Below the pieces are notes generated by a model. It made no database searches. It had not been told where the DNA came from and saw only the letters and a program-made list of their open reading frames with translations. From contig SCRC01000060.1 of NCBI GenBank assembly GCA_004297945.1, forward strand, positions 37,655 to 101,654: 64,000 nucleotides of DNA. The letters run 5' to 3'. A program made the position numbers and the translations under genes. The stretch comes from Candidimonas sp. GTDB lineage: Bacteria > Pseudomonadota > Gammaproteobacteria > Burkholderiales > Burkholderiaceae_B. Every line of letters begins with the position of its first letter. Positions within the stretch are counted from its first letter, which is position 1. Of the stretch, positions 9,594 through 18,403 are shown one piece after another.

Positions 9594-9700
9594 TGTTAGT
9601 GCAGACCGAAAACTGACCCACTTATAGGGGTTGTGCCGATTCAAAATTGACCCAGGTGTTTTACTCGCCCTGCCTAATTTTCAGGCAGAGGCAAATGTGT
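9594..9700 (+). mobile_element. terminal-end remnant of an IS21-like element
   Basis: TGTTAGTGCAGACCGAAAACTGACCCAC...TTCAAAATTGACCCAGGTG...CTGCCTAATTTTCAGGCAGAGG; same organisation as 12985-13090; no transposase ORF follows. Confidence 0.55.
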
Positions 9701-9753
9701 AAAGAACGGATCATGCGAGGAAACGCGCCTCAAACATCAAGAAGGCTTGGCAT

Positions 9754-9960
9754 TCAAGGTTCCGACGCTCTGGCCCAGCCCAGCCGAAACGAATGCTCCA
9801 CCGTGGCCCGCACGCTCGCCTTCCAATGCTCAATGCGATTGATCGCTTTCTTGATCGCACCTTCAGACAACGCGCACCGCTGGCTCGGCGTCATGGCCAC
9901 GTGCCATTTTACCGTGGGGATCCTTGTTCTCGATGCGCTTCCCAGCGCCCACATTTCAAA
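9754..9960 (-). pseudogene. IS5-like transposase C-terminal remnant
   Basis: Minus-strand peptide VKWHVAMTPSQRCALSEGAIKKAINRIEHWKASVRATVEHSFR resembles the KA-VRAKVEHPFR C-terminal motif of IS5-group transposases. Confidence 0.6.
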
Positions 9961-9999
9961 CAGGATGAAGCACTGGCGGTCGAATGCGAGCCAATCACT

Positions 10000-10185
10000 G
10001 TGTGCTGTATTTGCGTGATGCTTAAAGGGCATCCTCTGGTGCACAAGAAAGTCGTGACGCCTAAGGATCTCGACGGCCTTCCTTTCATTTTCCTAAACCG
10101 GGATTATATGACGCACTTTCGCATCGGCAACGCGTTCGCTCCTCATGAAAGATTTTGCGCGGTTACTCAAATCGGAGCTCGATAA
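10000..10185 (+). pseudogene. LysR-family effector-domain fragment
   Basis: VCCICVMLKGHPLVHKKVVTPKDLDGLPFIFLNRDYMTHFRIGNAF resembles the LysR substrate-binding domain (GHPLA-K--VTP-DL-G-PFI); no HTH part in frame. Confidence 0.55.
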
Positions 10186-10385
10186 TTATGTCGCCTGATC
10201 CCATGGATGACACGGATTGTTGGCGGAGTAACGTCCCCTTGTTGAACAGCCCTGGAATTCGGCGAAGTATGAGGAAATTTATTTATACGGCTGTGATATT
10301 GTGTCGGACACTAAACAGGCTTTGAGCCGTTACTTCGGTTTTCATAATCGTCGATAACTGCATTTGACGCCCCCCAGACAAGCTC

Positions 10386-10763
10386 CTAGACAGGATCGAG
10401 CAGCGGACGGTTCTTGCGAAATGCTTGCTTGCGCACGATCTTGCCGTCGCGAAGCGTAAACAGATCCACGCCATCCGCATGAACACGCTTGCCGTCGGCC
10501 TGAGTCGCAACGAAGGTCGACTCCGAGACGATCCGGTCTCCCGCAACAAAGTGGTTCTCATTCAGCCATCGGACATCGGGCATCGATCCCCACGTTTTCT
10601 CAAACTGCTCTCTGACAGCTTGCTTCCCCTCGATGCGGGTACCATACGCCTCCGATCCGGAGACAGTGTCGAAAACAATACCGTCGTGAAAGTAAGTCAT
10701 GATCACGTCGATGTCGTGGCGGTTGAAAGCATCGAAAAGTTTCTGCATCTCGTTAACGGTCAT
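10386..10763 (-). CDS. SnoaL-like / nuclear transport factor 2 family protein
   Basis: 125 aa MTVNEMQKLFDAFNRHDIDVIMTYFHDGIVFDT...HADGVDLFTLRDGKIVRKQAFR. Confidence 0.8.
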   Translation of the reverse strand: MTVNEMQKLFDAFNRHDIDVIMTYFHDGIVFDTVSGSEAYGTRIEGKQAVREQFEKTWGSMPDVRWLNENHFVAGDRIVSESTFVATQADGKRVHADGVDLFTLRDGKIVRKQAFRKNRPLLDPV

Positions 10764-10959
10764 CTACTTGTTCCTTTAATTGTGGATGTTGGATTCATCT
10801 CGTCCGACGCCTCGCGCAATTCTCGGCTCTCCGGAGCGTGGCAGGGTACGGGATACATTTTTTACCGTCATAGCGCTATCAGCTAGTACCGCTCCGTTTA
10901 GTGCCCCATAACTGTATCGAGGCCGGCAAGTGCGATCCGTATCCGTGCTGCCATAGAGT

Positions 10960-11084
10960 CTATTCTTGACTGCGTCACAGAAACCCGCAAACGTTTTATT
11001 TGTCGATCACGCATTAGCATGACTTATCCATGGATTCGGCGGTTGTATAACCTATCTCTACCCTGCAAACTGATCGGTGCTAGC
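10960..11084. repeat. copy A of a diverged ~125-bp direct repeat flanking the FAD oxidoreductase gene
   Basis: CTATTCTTGAC...AGAAACCCGCAAACGTTTTATTTGTCG...ACGCATTAGCATGACTTATCCATGGATTCGGC...GATCGGTGCTAGC aligns to 12632-12756 in the same orientation. Confidence 0.75.
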
Positions 11085-11180
11085 CAGCGGCAGTGTCTGG
11101 ACACCGCCTCTTGAGGGAACAATACAAGCTCGGGCCTCAACCCGACACGGCGCTGCTTTCCGACTGAAGTCCGACCCGCA

Positions 11181-12557
11181 TCAGACGATTTTATCCAGCA
11201 ACGAAAAATAGGTGTAAAGCGCTCGCTGCCCCAGTCTGCGAATCGGCCTCAGCGGATGGCTAAGCAGCGGCGAGTTGAATATGGGCAGGTCGGAATCGGC
11301 CAGGCTTTTGCCCGCAATCAAGATCGCCAGTTGTTTCGAGGCATACGCTGAGAACGATACGCCGTTGCCGCTGTACCCTTGGGAATAGAACACCTGCTGG
11401 CTTCGGTCGGGCTGCACGATGCGCGGCATCATGTCGTGGGAGATATCCATCCAACCGTGCCAGAAAAAAGGCGTTTCGATACCTTTTAGGGCAGGAAACT
11501 TGCGGGCAATGGCCTCCTGTACGATCCGCAGATGCTTGGGGTTCTCTGAGTCCGCTCCGCTGATGGCACTGCGTGAGCCAATCTGTAGGCGTTTCTCGGG
11601 CAGGTATCGGTAATAGTAACGGAGCTTACGAGTATCGGTGACGAGTATGTTTGAGCGGAAACCGCAGACCTTTACCTCCTCATCAGTCAGCTCACGCGTC
11701 ACTGCCGAATTGGCCATGATGGGCATGTTTTTATAGGCGGTGAGCTTGTGCAGATTCGGACTGGTATAGCCGGCGGTACAAATGCCCACAGCACGCGCTC
11801 GGACGGTTCCCTCCGGTGTGTGCAGATGATGCACGCCGGCCTCGGTCGTCCAGGCCTGAACGGGGCTCCCTGTGTGTATTTTGGCACCCAATCGGCGTGC
11901 GATACGAGCGTAGCCGTAGGCCAATTTTAGGGGTTGCACGGCGATACCCACTGGCTCGAGCATGGCGCCGTGAGACTCCTGGTCACCGATGTATTCGTTG
12001 AGAACAGTATCACGGCCAAGAAGGCGAGTCTTATAGCTCAGCACTTCGTTACACAAGCGTGACTCCGCCTCCAGCCCTCTTAATGCTTTCTCGCTATGGG
12101 CGATGAGCAGATTGCCTTCGCCATGCGGCTCACAGTCGATTTCTGGGTCTTCCGTCATAGCCCTAAAGACTTCATAACCCTCCAAGCTGTTGGCGTGTAA
12201 TCGACGGGCAATATCGACGCCCCACTTTTTCACCCACTGGCTGCGGCTCAAGCGCCCCCAAGCTAGATGGCCCTGCCCACCGTTGCGACTGGTGCAGCCC
12301 CAGCCAATCTGGTTAGCCTCCAACACGACTGCCTTTATGCCGTGTTCACGGGCGAGGAATAGCGCGGTAGCCAGACCCGTGAAGCCGCCGCCGATCAGGA
12401 CTACGTCAACATCCATGTCAGCTCTTACAGGTCCATCATCCTCCGGTGGATCCCCCGCGTGATAACGCCAATAGGTCGGCGAGTAATCCACCGCCGTGCC
12501 AGGTGATGTGTCATAAAGTGGATCGTAATATGGATTATAAGGTTGTGGAGTAGGCAT
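11181..12557 (-). CDS. FAD-dependent oxidoreductase (DAO / gamma-glutamylputrescine oxidase-like)
   Basis: 458 aa; Rossmann VVLIGGGFTGLATALFLAREHGIKAVVLEANQIGWGCTSRNGGQGH; GYSGNGVSFS near C-terminus. Confidence 0.88.
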   Translation of the reverse strand: MPTPQPYNPYYDPLYDTSPGTAVDYSPTYWRYHAGDPPEDDGPVRADMDVDVVLIGGGFTGLATALFLAREHGIKAVVLEANQIGWGCTSRNGGQGHLAWGRLSRSQWVKKWGVDIARRLHANSLEGYEVFRAMTEDPEIDCEPHGEGNLLIAHSEKALRGLEAESRLCNEVLSYKTRLLGRDTVLNEYIGDQESHGAMLEPVGIAVQPLKLAYGYARIARRLGAKIHTGSPVQAWTTEAGVHHLHTPEGTVRARAVGICTAGYTSPNLHKLTAYKNMPIMANSAVTRELTDEEVKVCGFRSNILVTDTRKLRYYYRYLPEKRLQIGSRSAISGADSENPKHLRIVQEAIARKFPALKGIETPFFWHGWMDISHDMMPRIVQPDRSQQVFYSQGYSGNGVSFSAYASKQLAILIAGKSLADSDLPIFNSPLLSHPLRPIRRLGQRALYTYFSLLDKIV

Positions 12558-12631
12558 GCGGTTTATTCATCTTGGTCAATGCTAAAAGCGGTTATGACGC
12601 GCTTCCTGCGTTTTATTAACTAATGTGGAAT

Positions 12632-12756
12632 CCATTCTTGGCTAAATGATAGAAACCCACAAACGTTCTATTTCTCGCTTACGCATTAGCTAAGCTTATC
12701 CATAGATTCGGCCGTTGTAAGAACCCTCTCCATCCCGCAAACCGATCGGCGCTCGC
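12632..12756. repeat. copy B of the diverged ~125-bp direct repeat
   Basis: CCATTCTTGGC...AGAAACCCACAAACGTTCTATTTCTCG...ACGCATTAGCTAAGCTTATCCATAGATTCGGC...GATCGGCGCTCGC; aligns to 10960-11084. Confidence 0.75.
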
Positions 12757-12984
12757 TGTATCGGATGGGCACATTTTGTGATTTGCAGTGCGGCAGCAGT
12801 CACCGCATCCAACTTCGCCAGCTTGATGGATTTGTTGTTGTGCTCAGCAAAAACAAGGACTGTCATTCAGATCGCCTCGGACTCAAACTTGAGCGTCTGG
12901 ATCAGCGTTGCGACATTCGACACCGTCATGCATGCCAAACGCCGGGGTGACTCGTTCACATGGGGGCGTTCTGACACGCGATAT

Positions 12985-13090
12985 TGTTGATATCGGTCAA
13001 AAATTGACCATGTTTTGAGGTTTGTGTCGCTCCAAAATTGACCAAGGTATTCAATCGATCTGCTTATTTTTTAGGCAGAGAATAGAGATG
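12985..13090 (+). mobile_element. terminal-end remnant of an IS21-like element
   Basis: TGTTGATATCGGTCAAAAATTGACCATG...CTCCAAAATTGACCAAGGT...CTGCTTATTTTTTAGGCAGAG; homologous and same orientation as 9594-9700. Confidence 0.55.
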
Positions 13091-13433
13091 ATCCTCTGAT
13101 ACCAATGCCGCAGCCCTTTGACGCATTTGTGGACAAGCCCGTGGGGGTAAGCAGTATGTGCCTCGTATCGGTGGCCTCGAACCTTACCGGTTCCGCCGCA
13201 GTACGAAGCGGGCGCGGACAAAGATGAAAGTGCGTGAGGATGAATAACAGCGCGCAGCGAAGACAGAAACGGAAATCGAGGAGTCTGAACCGTTCTTAGG
13301 CAAAACCTTGAACTGACCCAAAAAGTTGGAACCGATCTAACCTTTTGGGGACCCCTCGCTAATCTGGGAGCGCGGAACAACTGATATTCAGCGGACTATC
13401 AGATCTTGAGAAATGAAAGAAGGCGCCGAAAAG

Positions 13434-14333
13434 TCATGACTTCCCTTTCCAGGGGATCAGCTTCATTTCCAGCTTGCGCATCAAGATGTCAGTGGCGTAT
13501 CCGATGATGCCTATGACGATAATTCCCATGAGTACGATATCGGTCTGGAGGAATTTGGAAGCTACCATGATCATCATGCCCACGCCCTTGTCGGCGGCCA
13601 CCATTTCTGCCGCCACGACAGTCCCCCAGCACACGCCCAGGGCCACGCGCATGCCGGTCATGATCTCGCCCAGCGCGTTGGGAATGATCACGTATCGCAG
13701 AATTTGCGGCTTGGACGCCCCCAGCGAATAGGCGGCGAGAACTTTGTTGAGGCTGACCCGAGATGCACCTGCCCTTGCGGCCAGTACCATGACCCACAAC
13801 GCGGCGAGGAACAGCAGAATGATCTTGGATTTTTCGCCAATGCCGTACCAGATAATGATCAGCGGAATCAGTGCAAGCGGCGGAATCGGACGGGCGAACT
13901 CCACAATAGGGTCGAGCCAGCCGCGTAGCGGACCAACCAAGCCCATCGCCAGTCCGAGTGGAATGCCAATCACGCAAGCGAAGAAGAAGCCCACGAAAAT
14001 ACGATACATTGACCAAAAGATGTGTTGCCAAAGTGTGTAGTTTCTGTACCCTACATTGGCTACTTGAATGAAGCTATCCCAGACGGCATGGGGACCTGGC
14101 AACCAGATCGGACTGACCCAACCTGTCGCAGTGATCAGTTGCCAAGTGGCAAGTAATACGACCACTGAAAAAAAGCTCCAAGCCCGGCTGGGTTTAAGGG
14201 CCGTGACGTCCCCAAACGTCACGATTTTTCGCTCAATCAGCCCGTTGCTGTAATTGCCGAAGAATATTTTTAGTTTTTGTCCGAAATGGTTGCCGGACTG
14301 ACGGACCAGTGTGGAATGTGACACTTTAGACAT
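13434..14333 (-). CDS. ABC transporter permease (TauC/SsuC-like)
   Basis: Hydrophobic; EFARPIPPLALIPLIIIWYGIGEKSKIILLFLAALWVMVLAARAG. Confidence 0.88.
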   Translation of the reverse strand: MSKVSHSTLVRQSGNHFGQKLKIFFGNYSNGLIERKIVTFGDVTALKPSRAWSFFSVVVLLATWQLITATGWVSPIWLPGPHAVWDSFIQVANVGYRNYTLWQHIFWSMYRIFVGFFFACVIGIPLGLAMGLVGPLRGWLDPIVEFARPIPPLALIPLIIIWYGIGEKSKIILLFLAALWVMVLAARAGASRVSLNKVLAAYSLGASKPQILRYVIIPNALGEIMTGMRVALGVCWGTVVAAEMVAADKGVGMMIMVASKFLQTDIVLMGIIVIGIIGYATDILMRKLEMKLIPWKGKS

Positions 14334-15147
14334 GTGAATCTCCCTTAGATGACCCTTGCAAACCCATGATTTCGTCTTCCATTCCCCAAATCATGGAAAG
14401 GATCTCTTCACGCTTCTCCACGAACTCCGGCTGGCTCCGAATCTCGCGTGGATTCATGCTCATGCTCTGTTCGGCGTAGGGCAGACGAAACTCTCGCACG
14501 ATGCGGCCCGGTCGCGGCGCCATGACTATCAGTCGCTCCCCCAGGAAAAGGGCTTCGTCTACGGAGTGCGTGATCAACACAATCGTCTTGCCGGTTTCCT
14601 TCCAGAGTTTAAGCACCAGCCCTTGCATTTTTTCGCGCGTAAGTGCATCCAGCGCACCCAATGGCTCATCCATCAAAATCACATCGGGGTCGTTGGCCAG
14701 GCACCGCGCCAGCGCGACACGTTGCTGCATTCCACCTGACAACTCGTACACTGATTTCCTAGAGAAATCTTGCAGGCCGACCTTCTTGAGCAGGTTCGCG
14801 ACGATACGATCCACCTCCATTGCCGGCGTACCCTTCATTTTGGGACCGAACCCGACGTTGTCCTTGACCGACATCCATTCAAACAACGCGCCTTGCTGAA
14901 ACACCATGCCGCGCTTGGGACTGGGACCGCGTATAGCCGCACCACCTAACGTCAGTAGGCCTGAACTATGGGCAAGAAAGCCGGCCATGATGTTGAGCAT
15001 GGTGGACTTGCCGCAGCCCGACGGTCCCAATACAGTGACCAGCTCGCCGCTTTGAATCGTAAGATCAACGTTTTGCAGTGCATGCACCGCGCTGCCGTCC
15101 GGTAATTTGAACGTCATGGAGATGCCACTCAATACGAACTGAGCCAT
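14326..15147 (-). CDS. ABC transporter ATP-binding protein (TauB/SsuB-like)
   Basis: Walker A GPSGCGKSTM, LSGGMQQRVALARCLA, VILMDEPLGALDALTREKMQ. Confidence 0.92.
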   Translation of the reverse strand: MAQFVLSGISMTFKLPDGSAVHALQNVDLTIQSGELVTVLGPSGCGKSTMLNIMAGFLAHSSGLLTLGGAAIRGPSPKRGMVFQQGALFEWMSVKDNVGFGPKMKGTPAMEVDRIVANLLKKVGLQDFSRKSVYELSGGMQQRVALARCLANDPDVILMDEPLGALDALTREKMQGLVLKLWKETGKTIVLITHSVDEALFLGERLIVMAPRPGRIVREFRLPYAEQSMSMNPREIRSQPEFVEKREEILSMIWGMEDEIMGLQGSSKGDSHV

Positions 15148-15251
15148 AAGTAAAACCTCTATATCAGCAAAAATTTTAAAAGTAAATGTTCACAGTGCAC
15201 TCCCCGAGACAGCAGCCGACTTGCTTCCACTCGGGAAATCGGTTGCACGGC

Positions 15252-16247
15252 TTATTTCACGTTCTTATAGAACTTGTCACTGAACACCGCAGAATAGCTT
15301 GACAAGGCAGACGGCATTTGCTTTTGCTGGACCAGAAAATCAGCTACTCCTTTGGTGTAGGCCTGCACGGTGCCGTCAAGGTAGTGCGACAGTTGTTTAT
15401 CCTTCGTGGGGAAAGTGAAGAGCTTGATCATGGCAGCACCTGCCTTAGCATTCATGCCGGCAGCCTTGGAAATCACGGGCATCGCCTGGTCGGGGTGGTC
15501 AGTCAGGTATTTGGCAGACCTGTCGGTTACGGCCAGAAACTTGGTGACCAGCTCAGGATTTTTCTTGGCGAAGTCATCGGTCACAGTGATTAGGTCGAAT
15601 ACGCGAATGCCAATAGCTTGTTGCTCGCGTGCGGTCATCAACACCGACCCGAATTTCTTCATGCGTACCAGAGCGCCCCCCCAGCCACAAGCCATCGCCA
15701 CGTCGCCGCGGGCGAGCGCTGCAGCGCCGTCCGCAGGCGCCATATCCACAATTTTCACTTTTAAGGGGTTAACGCCCAGATGCGACAATATGCGCAGCAG
15801 TTTGTAGTGCGATACTGAGCCAATGGGTACGGCGACCGTCTGCCCTTCCAGCTTCTTGGCGTTGTTTTTGGTAATGCCAGTTCCCTTGCGCACCACACAG
15901 TTATCGTTCTCGTCGTACGCCGCTGCAATGCCAACCGCCTCGATTGGCAAACCCTGACTGGTTGCAACAATGAAGGGGATCAGTCCCTGACTGTAGGATA
16001 TTTGAATGTCGCCAGAGGCCATAGCCGCAGACATGGCCGTTCCGGCGTCAAAGGCGCGCCAATTGACCTTAACTCCCAACTCCTTGTCATACCAGCCGTT
16101 GACTTGTGCGAACAGATTGGCAGTCGGCCATTCCAGGAAATAGCCTACGGTAATTTCTTTGGGCGTCTGTGCGTAGGCGCTTGAAAAGCTGGCAATCGCC
16201 AGAGCGACAGCACCCATTGCCTTGCAAAAAATTGTCTTCATCTTCAT
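15252..16247 (-). CDS. taurine/aliphatic-sulfonate-type ABC substrate-binding protein (TauA-like); substrate unproven
   Basis: Signal peptide MKMKTIFCKAMGAVALAIASFSSAYAQ; ITVGYFLEWPTANLFAQVNGWYDKELGVKVNWRAFDAGTAMSAAMASGDIQISYSQG. Confidence 0.85.
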   Translation of the reverse strand: MKMKTIFCKAMGAVALAIASFSSAYAQTPKEITVGYFLEWPTANLFAQVNGWYDKELGVKVNWRAFDAGTAMSAAMASGDIQISYSQGLIPFIVATSQGLPIEAVGIAAAYDENDNCVVRKGTGITKNNAKKLEGQTVAVPIGSVSHYKLLRILSHLGVNPLKVKIVDMAPADGAAALARGDVAMACGWGGALVRMKKFGSVLMTAREQQAIGIRVFDLITVTDDFAKKNPELVTKFLAVTDRSAKYLTDHPDQAMPVISKAAGMNAKAGAAMIKLFTFPTKDKQLSHYLDGTVQAYTKGVADFLVQQKQMPSALSSYSAVFSDKFYKNVK

Positions 16248-16328
16248 TGCCTTTCCTTTAAAACGTCAAACAGATTGAGAAATCAGTTTTTCATGTGGGC
16301 GCACTGCCTGCATCGCAGCTCAATAAAT

Positions 16329-16475
16329 CTAGCTGATGCTGAAGTGGGGCAGGTTGCCAGCAGCGTGCGAAGTGGAGCCTGACATCAGCCCTGGCGTTTC
16401 CACCAACCTCACATCGTTCCGATCCGCCCTGGCTAGACGGTAATGCGCGCTGACCTTTGCGATACCGTCTCCGAT
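16329..16475 (-). pseudogene. N-terminal remnant of a dimethylglycine/sarcosine dehydrogenase-like FAD oxidoreductase
   Basis: IGDGIAKVSAHYRLARADRNDVRLVETPGLMSGSTSHAAGNLPHFSIS then stop; resembles I-GGGI-GVS--Y-LA----DVVLVE---L-SGST-HAAG with decayed GxGxxG. Confidence 0.65.
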
Positions 16476-16590
16476 TTCATATATTGACCTCTCGGTTAGC
16501 AACAGCGTTTGGAACCCAGCCAGGCTTTGCTTCCTGCTTGGAGTCGATGCTAAGCTATAGCACTTAAGCGAGTAAGCTACAAAAACCACC

Positions 16591-16619
16591 CCCATGGATA
16601 AGGCATACTTATCCATGGG
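16591..16619. promoter_or_regulatory. inverted repeat, candidate LysR operator
   Basis: CCCATGGATAAG-gcata-CTTATCCATGGG, perfect 12-bp arms, between the TauA-like gene (-) and LysR gene (+). Confidence 0.55.
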
Positions 16620-16772
16620 CTAACATGTTGATTTGCATTGTTTCTTTACCTCGGCTCTGTGACGGGCGGCCAAGGCACCAAGGGAAAACACCAACCCAAC
16701 AGCAAGGACTCTTCTCTCGACAACACGCAGGTTGACCTCACATTAATTACTACAACCTCAACATGACGCAGC

Positions 16773-17681
16773 TTGGACATGACTCACTCAATGTTTATTG
16801 GCAATTTGCAATTGAATTGGTTGCGCACCTTTGAAGCCGCTGGACGACACTTGAGCTTTTCGCTGGCCGCAGCCGAACTCAACATGAGCCAATCAGCGGT
16901 GAGTCAGCAAGTCAAGCTACTTGAGCATAAACTCGGAAAGAGCCTATTCAAACGTCAGACCCGCTCGATTCAACTGACGATCGAGGGTCGTGCGTACTTG
17001 GACGTTGTGCAAGAGGGGCTCCAGCGGCTGAGCCTTGGCATGAAAAATATTTTCGGTTCCGTCGCGGAAGGAGTACTGGATCTCAGCGTCAACAATACCT
17101 TTGCGCAGCTGTGGCTGGTTCCGCGCCTCGGGCGATTCATGGAGTTGCACCCCAAGCTGTCGCTGCGCATGCTACAGACCAACTGGGATATTGACTACCC
17201 CACTTCTCGTGCCGAACTAGAGATCCGCTATGGCAGCGGCAATTGGCCAGGTTTTGAAGTGCGCAGCCTTCTGTCGCACCAGCTCCAACCTTATTGCTGC
17301 GTCCAATTCGTCAATACACTGCGTACGCCAAATGACTTGTTTGGCGCCCCACTGATCGATGTATTGGGCACACCCAGCGGGTGGCGGGACTGGCAACACC
17401 GGTACACTCTAGGGCAACATGAACCTATCCATCGCTTCAACGTGGACAGCTACGAAATTGCCGCCAGCATGGCCATTGAAGGCATGGGCATCTGCCTTCT
17501 GCCAGATGACTTGGTAAAGGGCTCCCGACTGGAGCCGCACCTAGTATGCCCACTGAATGCCCCCATTGACTCCTCCGCTGGATATTTTATGGCCAGACGG
17601 ACGGACCGACCGTTGTCGGGACCAGCGCTCGCTTTCAATAGCTGGCTGATCACAGAGTCAGGGGTGGTCCCGGACATCTGA
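16773..17681 (+). CDS. LysR-family transcriptional regulator (GcvA-like)
   Basis: N-terminal HTH LNWLRTFEAAGRHLSFSLAAAELNMSQSAVSQQVKLLEHKLGKSLFKRQTRSIQLTIEG; start could be downstream at ATG 16779 or 16791. Confidence 0.92.
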   Translation: MDMTHSMFIGNLQLNWLRTFEAAGRHLSFSLAAAELNMSQSAVSQQVKLLEHKLGKSLFKRQTRSIQLTIEGRAYLDVVQEGLQRLSLGMKNIFGSVAEGVLDLSVNNTFAQLWLVPRLGRFMELHPKLSLRMLQTNWDIDYPTSRAELEIRYGSGNWPGFEVRSLLSHQLQPYCCVQFVNTLRTPNDLFGAPLIDVLGTPSGWRDWQHRYTLGQHEPIHRFNVDSYEIAASMAIEGMGICLLPDDLVKGSRLEPHLVCPLNAPIDSSAGYFMARRTDRPLSGPALAFNSWLITESGVVPDI

Positions 17682-17950
17682 ACAGTCCAATCATAGGCCG
17701 GAAGTGCGTTCGGTTCGCTGGGCAGTGCAGATATTGAACATTTTTCGACCAAGAGCGGGCTTGGGGAAGCGGAAGTTTAACGTTCGTCGTGTTCGCCCAC
17801 TACCGTAGACGCCGACAAAGTAATGCGTCGATTCTCTAATTCGGGTAGCGCATTAACTTCATCCGCATATTTCGTGGTCCCGTTCATGCGTGGTGGACTG
17901 ACCAGTTGTACGTCTATTGCTTTGAGGTTGTTGGCGCGTTGTTCAATCAG

Positions 17951-17978
17951 GTTTTCTATGCATCGAGGCATAGAAAAC
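17951..17978. other. perfect stem-loop, function unknown
   Basis: GTTTTCTATGC-ATCGAG-GCATAGAAAAC, 11-bp arms. Confidence 0.5.
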
Positions 17979-18109
17979 ATTAATGTATCAGTCCAGTTTG
18001 CCTCTAAAGTCAATAAGTTTTACGAGGGAACGCGATCAATTTCATTTTAAGCAAGCTCATTACAGGGGTTTTAGGGAGGTATAAAGCAATTGGTGCCAGA
18101 AAGAATTGA

Positions 18110-18137
18110 GGGCTTACCTGAATAATCAGGTAAGCCC
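18110..18137 (-). terminator. stem-loop immediately 3' of tRNA-Pro, likely transcription terminator
   Basis: GGGCTTACCTGA-ATAA-TCAGGTAAGCCC, perfect 12-bp arms, 10 bp downstream of the tRNA on the minus strand; no strong U-tract. Confidence 0.6.
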
Positions 18138-18147
18138 TTGATATTAT

Positions 18148-18224
<77 letters not shown>

Positions 18225-18307
18225 ACGGCCTAGTATTCGCCTGTGGCGAAACTGGGCAGACCGAGATTCTAGCATGGATGGAAGGCAGGCTTGAATGGGG
18301 GGCGGCT

Positions 18308-18380
18308 ATGGCACCCACAAGGGGTGCCGCTACATGATTTATGCGCAGGTTTTTGTAGCGGCACCCCTTGTGGGTGCCAT
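18308..18380. repeat. REP/BIME-like repeat, head-to-head pair
   Basis: ATGGCACCCACAAGGGGTGCCGCTACA ... GTAGCGGCACCCCTTGTGGGTGCCAT. Confidence 0.9.
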
Positions 18381-18403
18381 TGCACCATGTACCACAACAG
18401 GCC

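Noticed and set aside
13051-13380. Minus-strand 109-aa ORF in IS-debris region
   Set aside because: No recognisable domain; overlaps IS end remnant.
15252-16247. Firm assignment as taurine transporter tauA
   Set aside because: Family resemblance only; neighbouring FAD amine-oxidase-like genes and absence of tauD/sulfonate genes leave the substrate open.
17777-18013. Small minus-strand ORF near the tRNA-Pro boundary
   Set aside because: Could not assign to a family; may be a decayed fragment, but not supportable from sequence reading alone.
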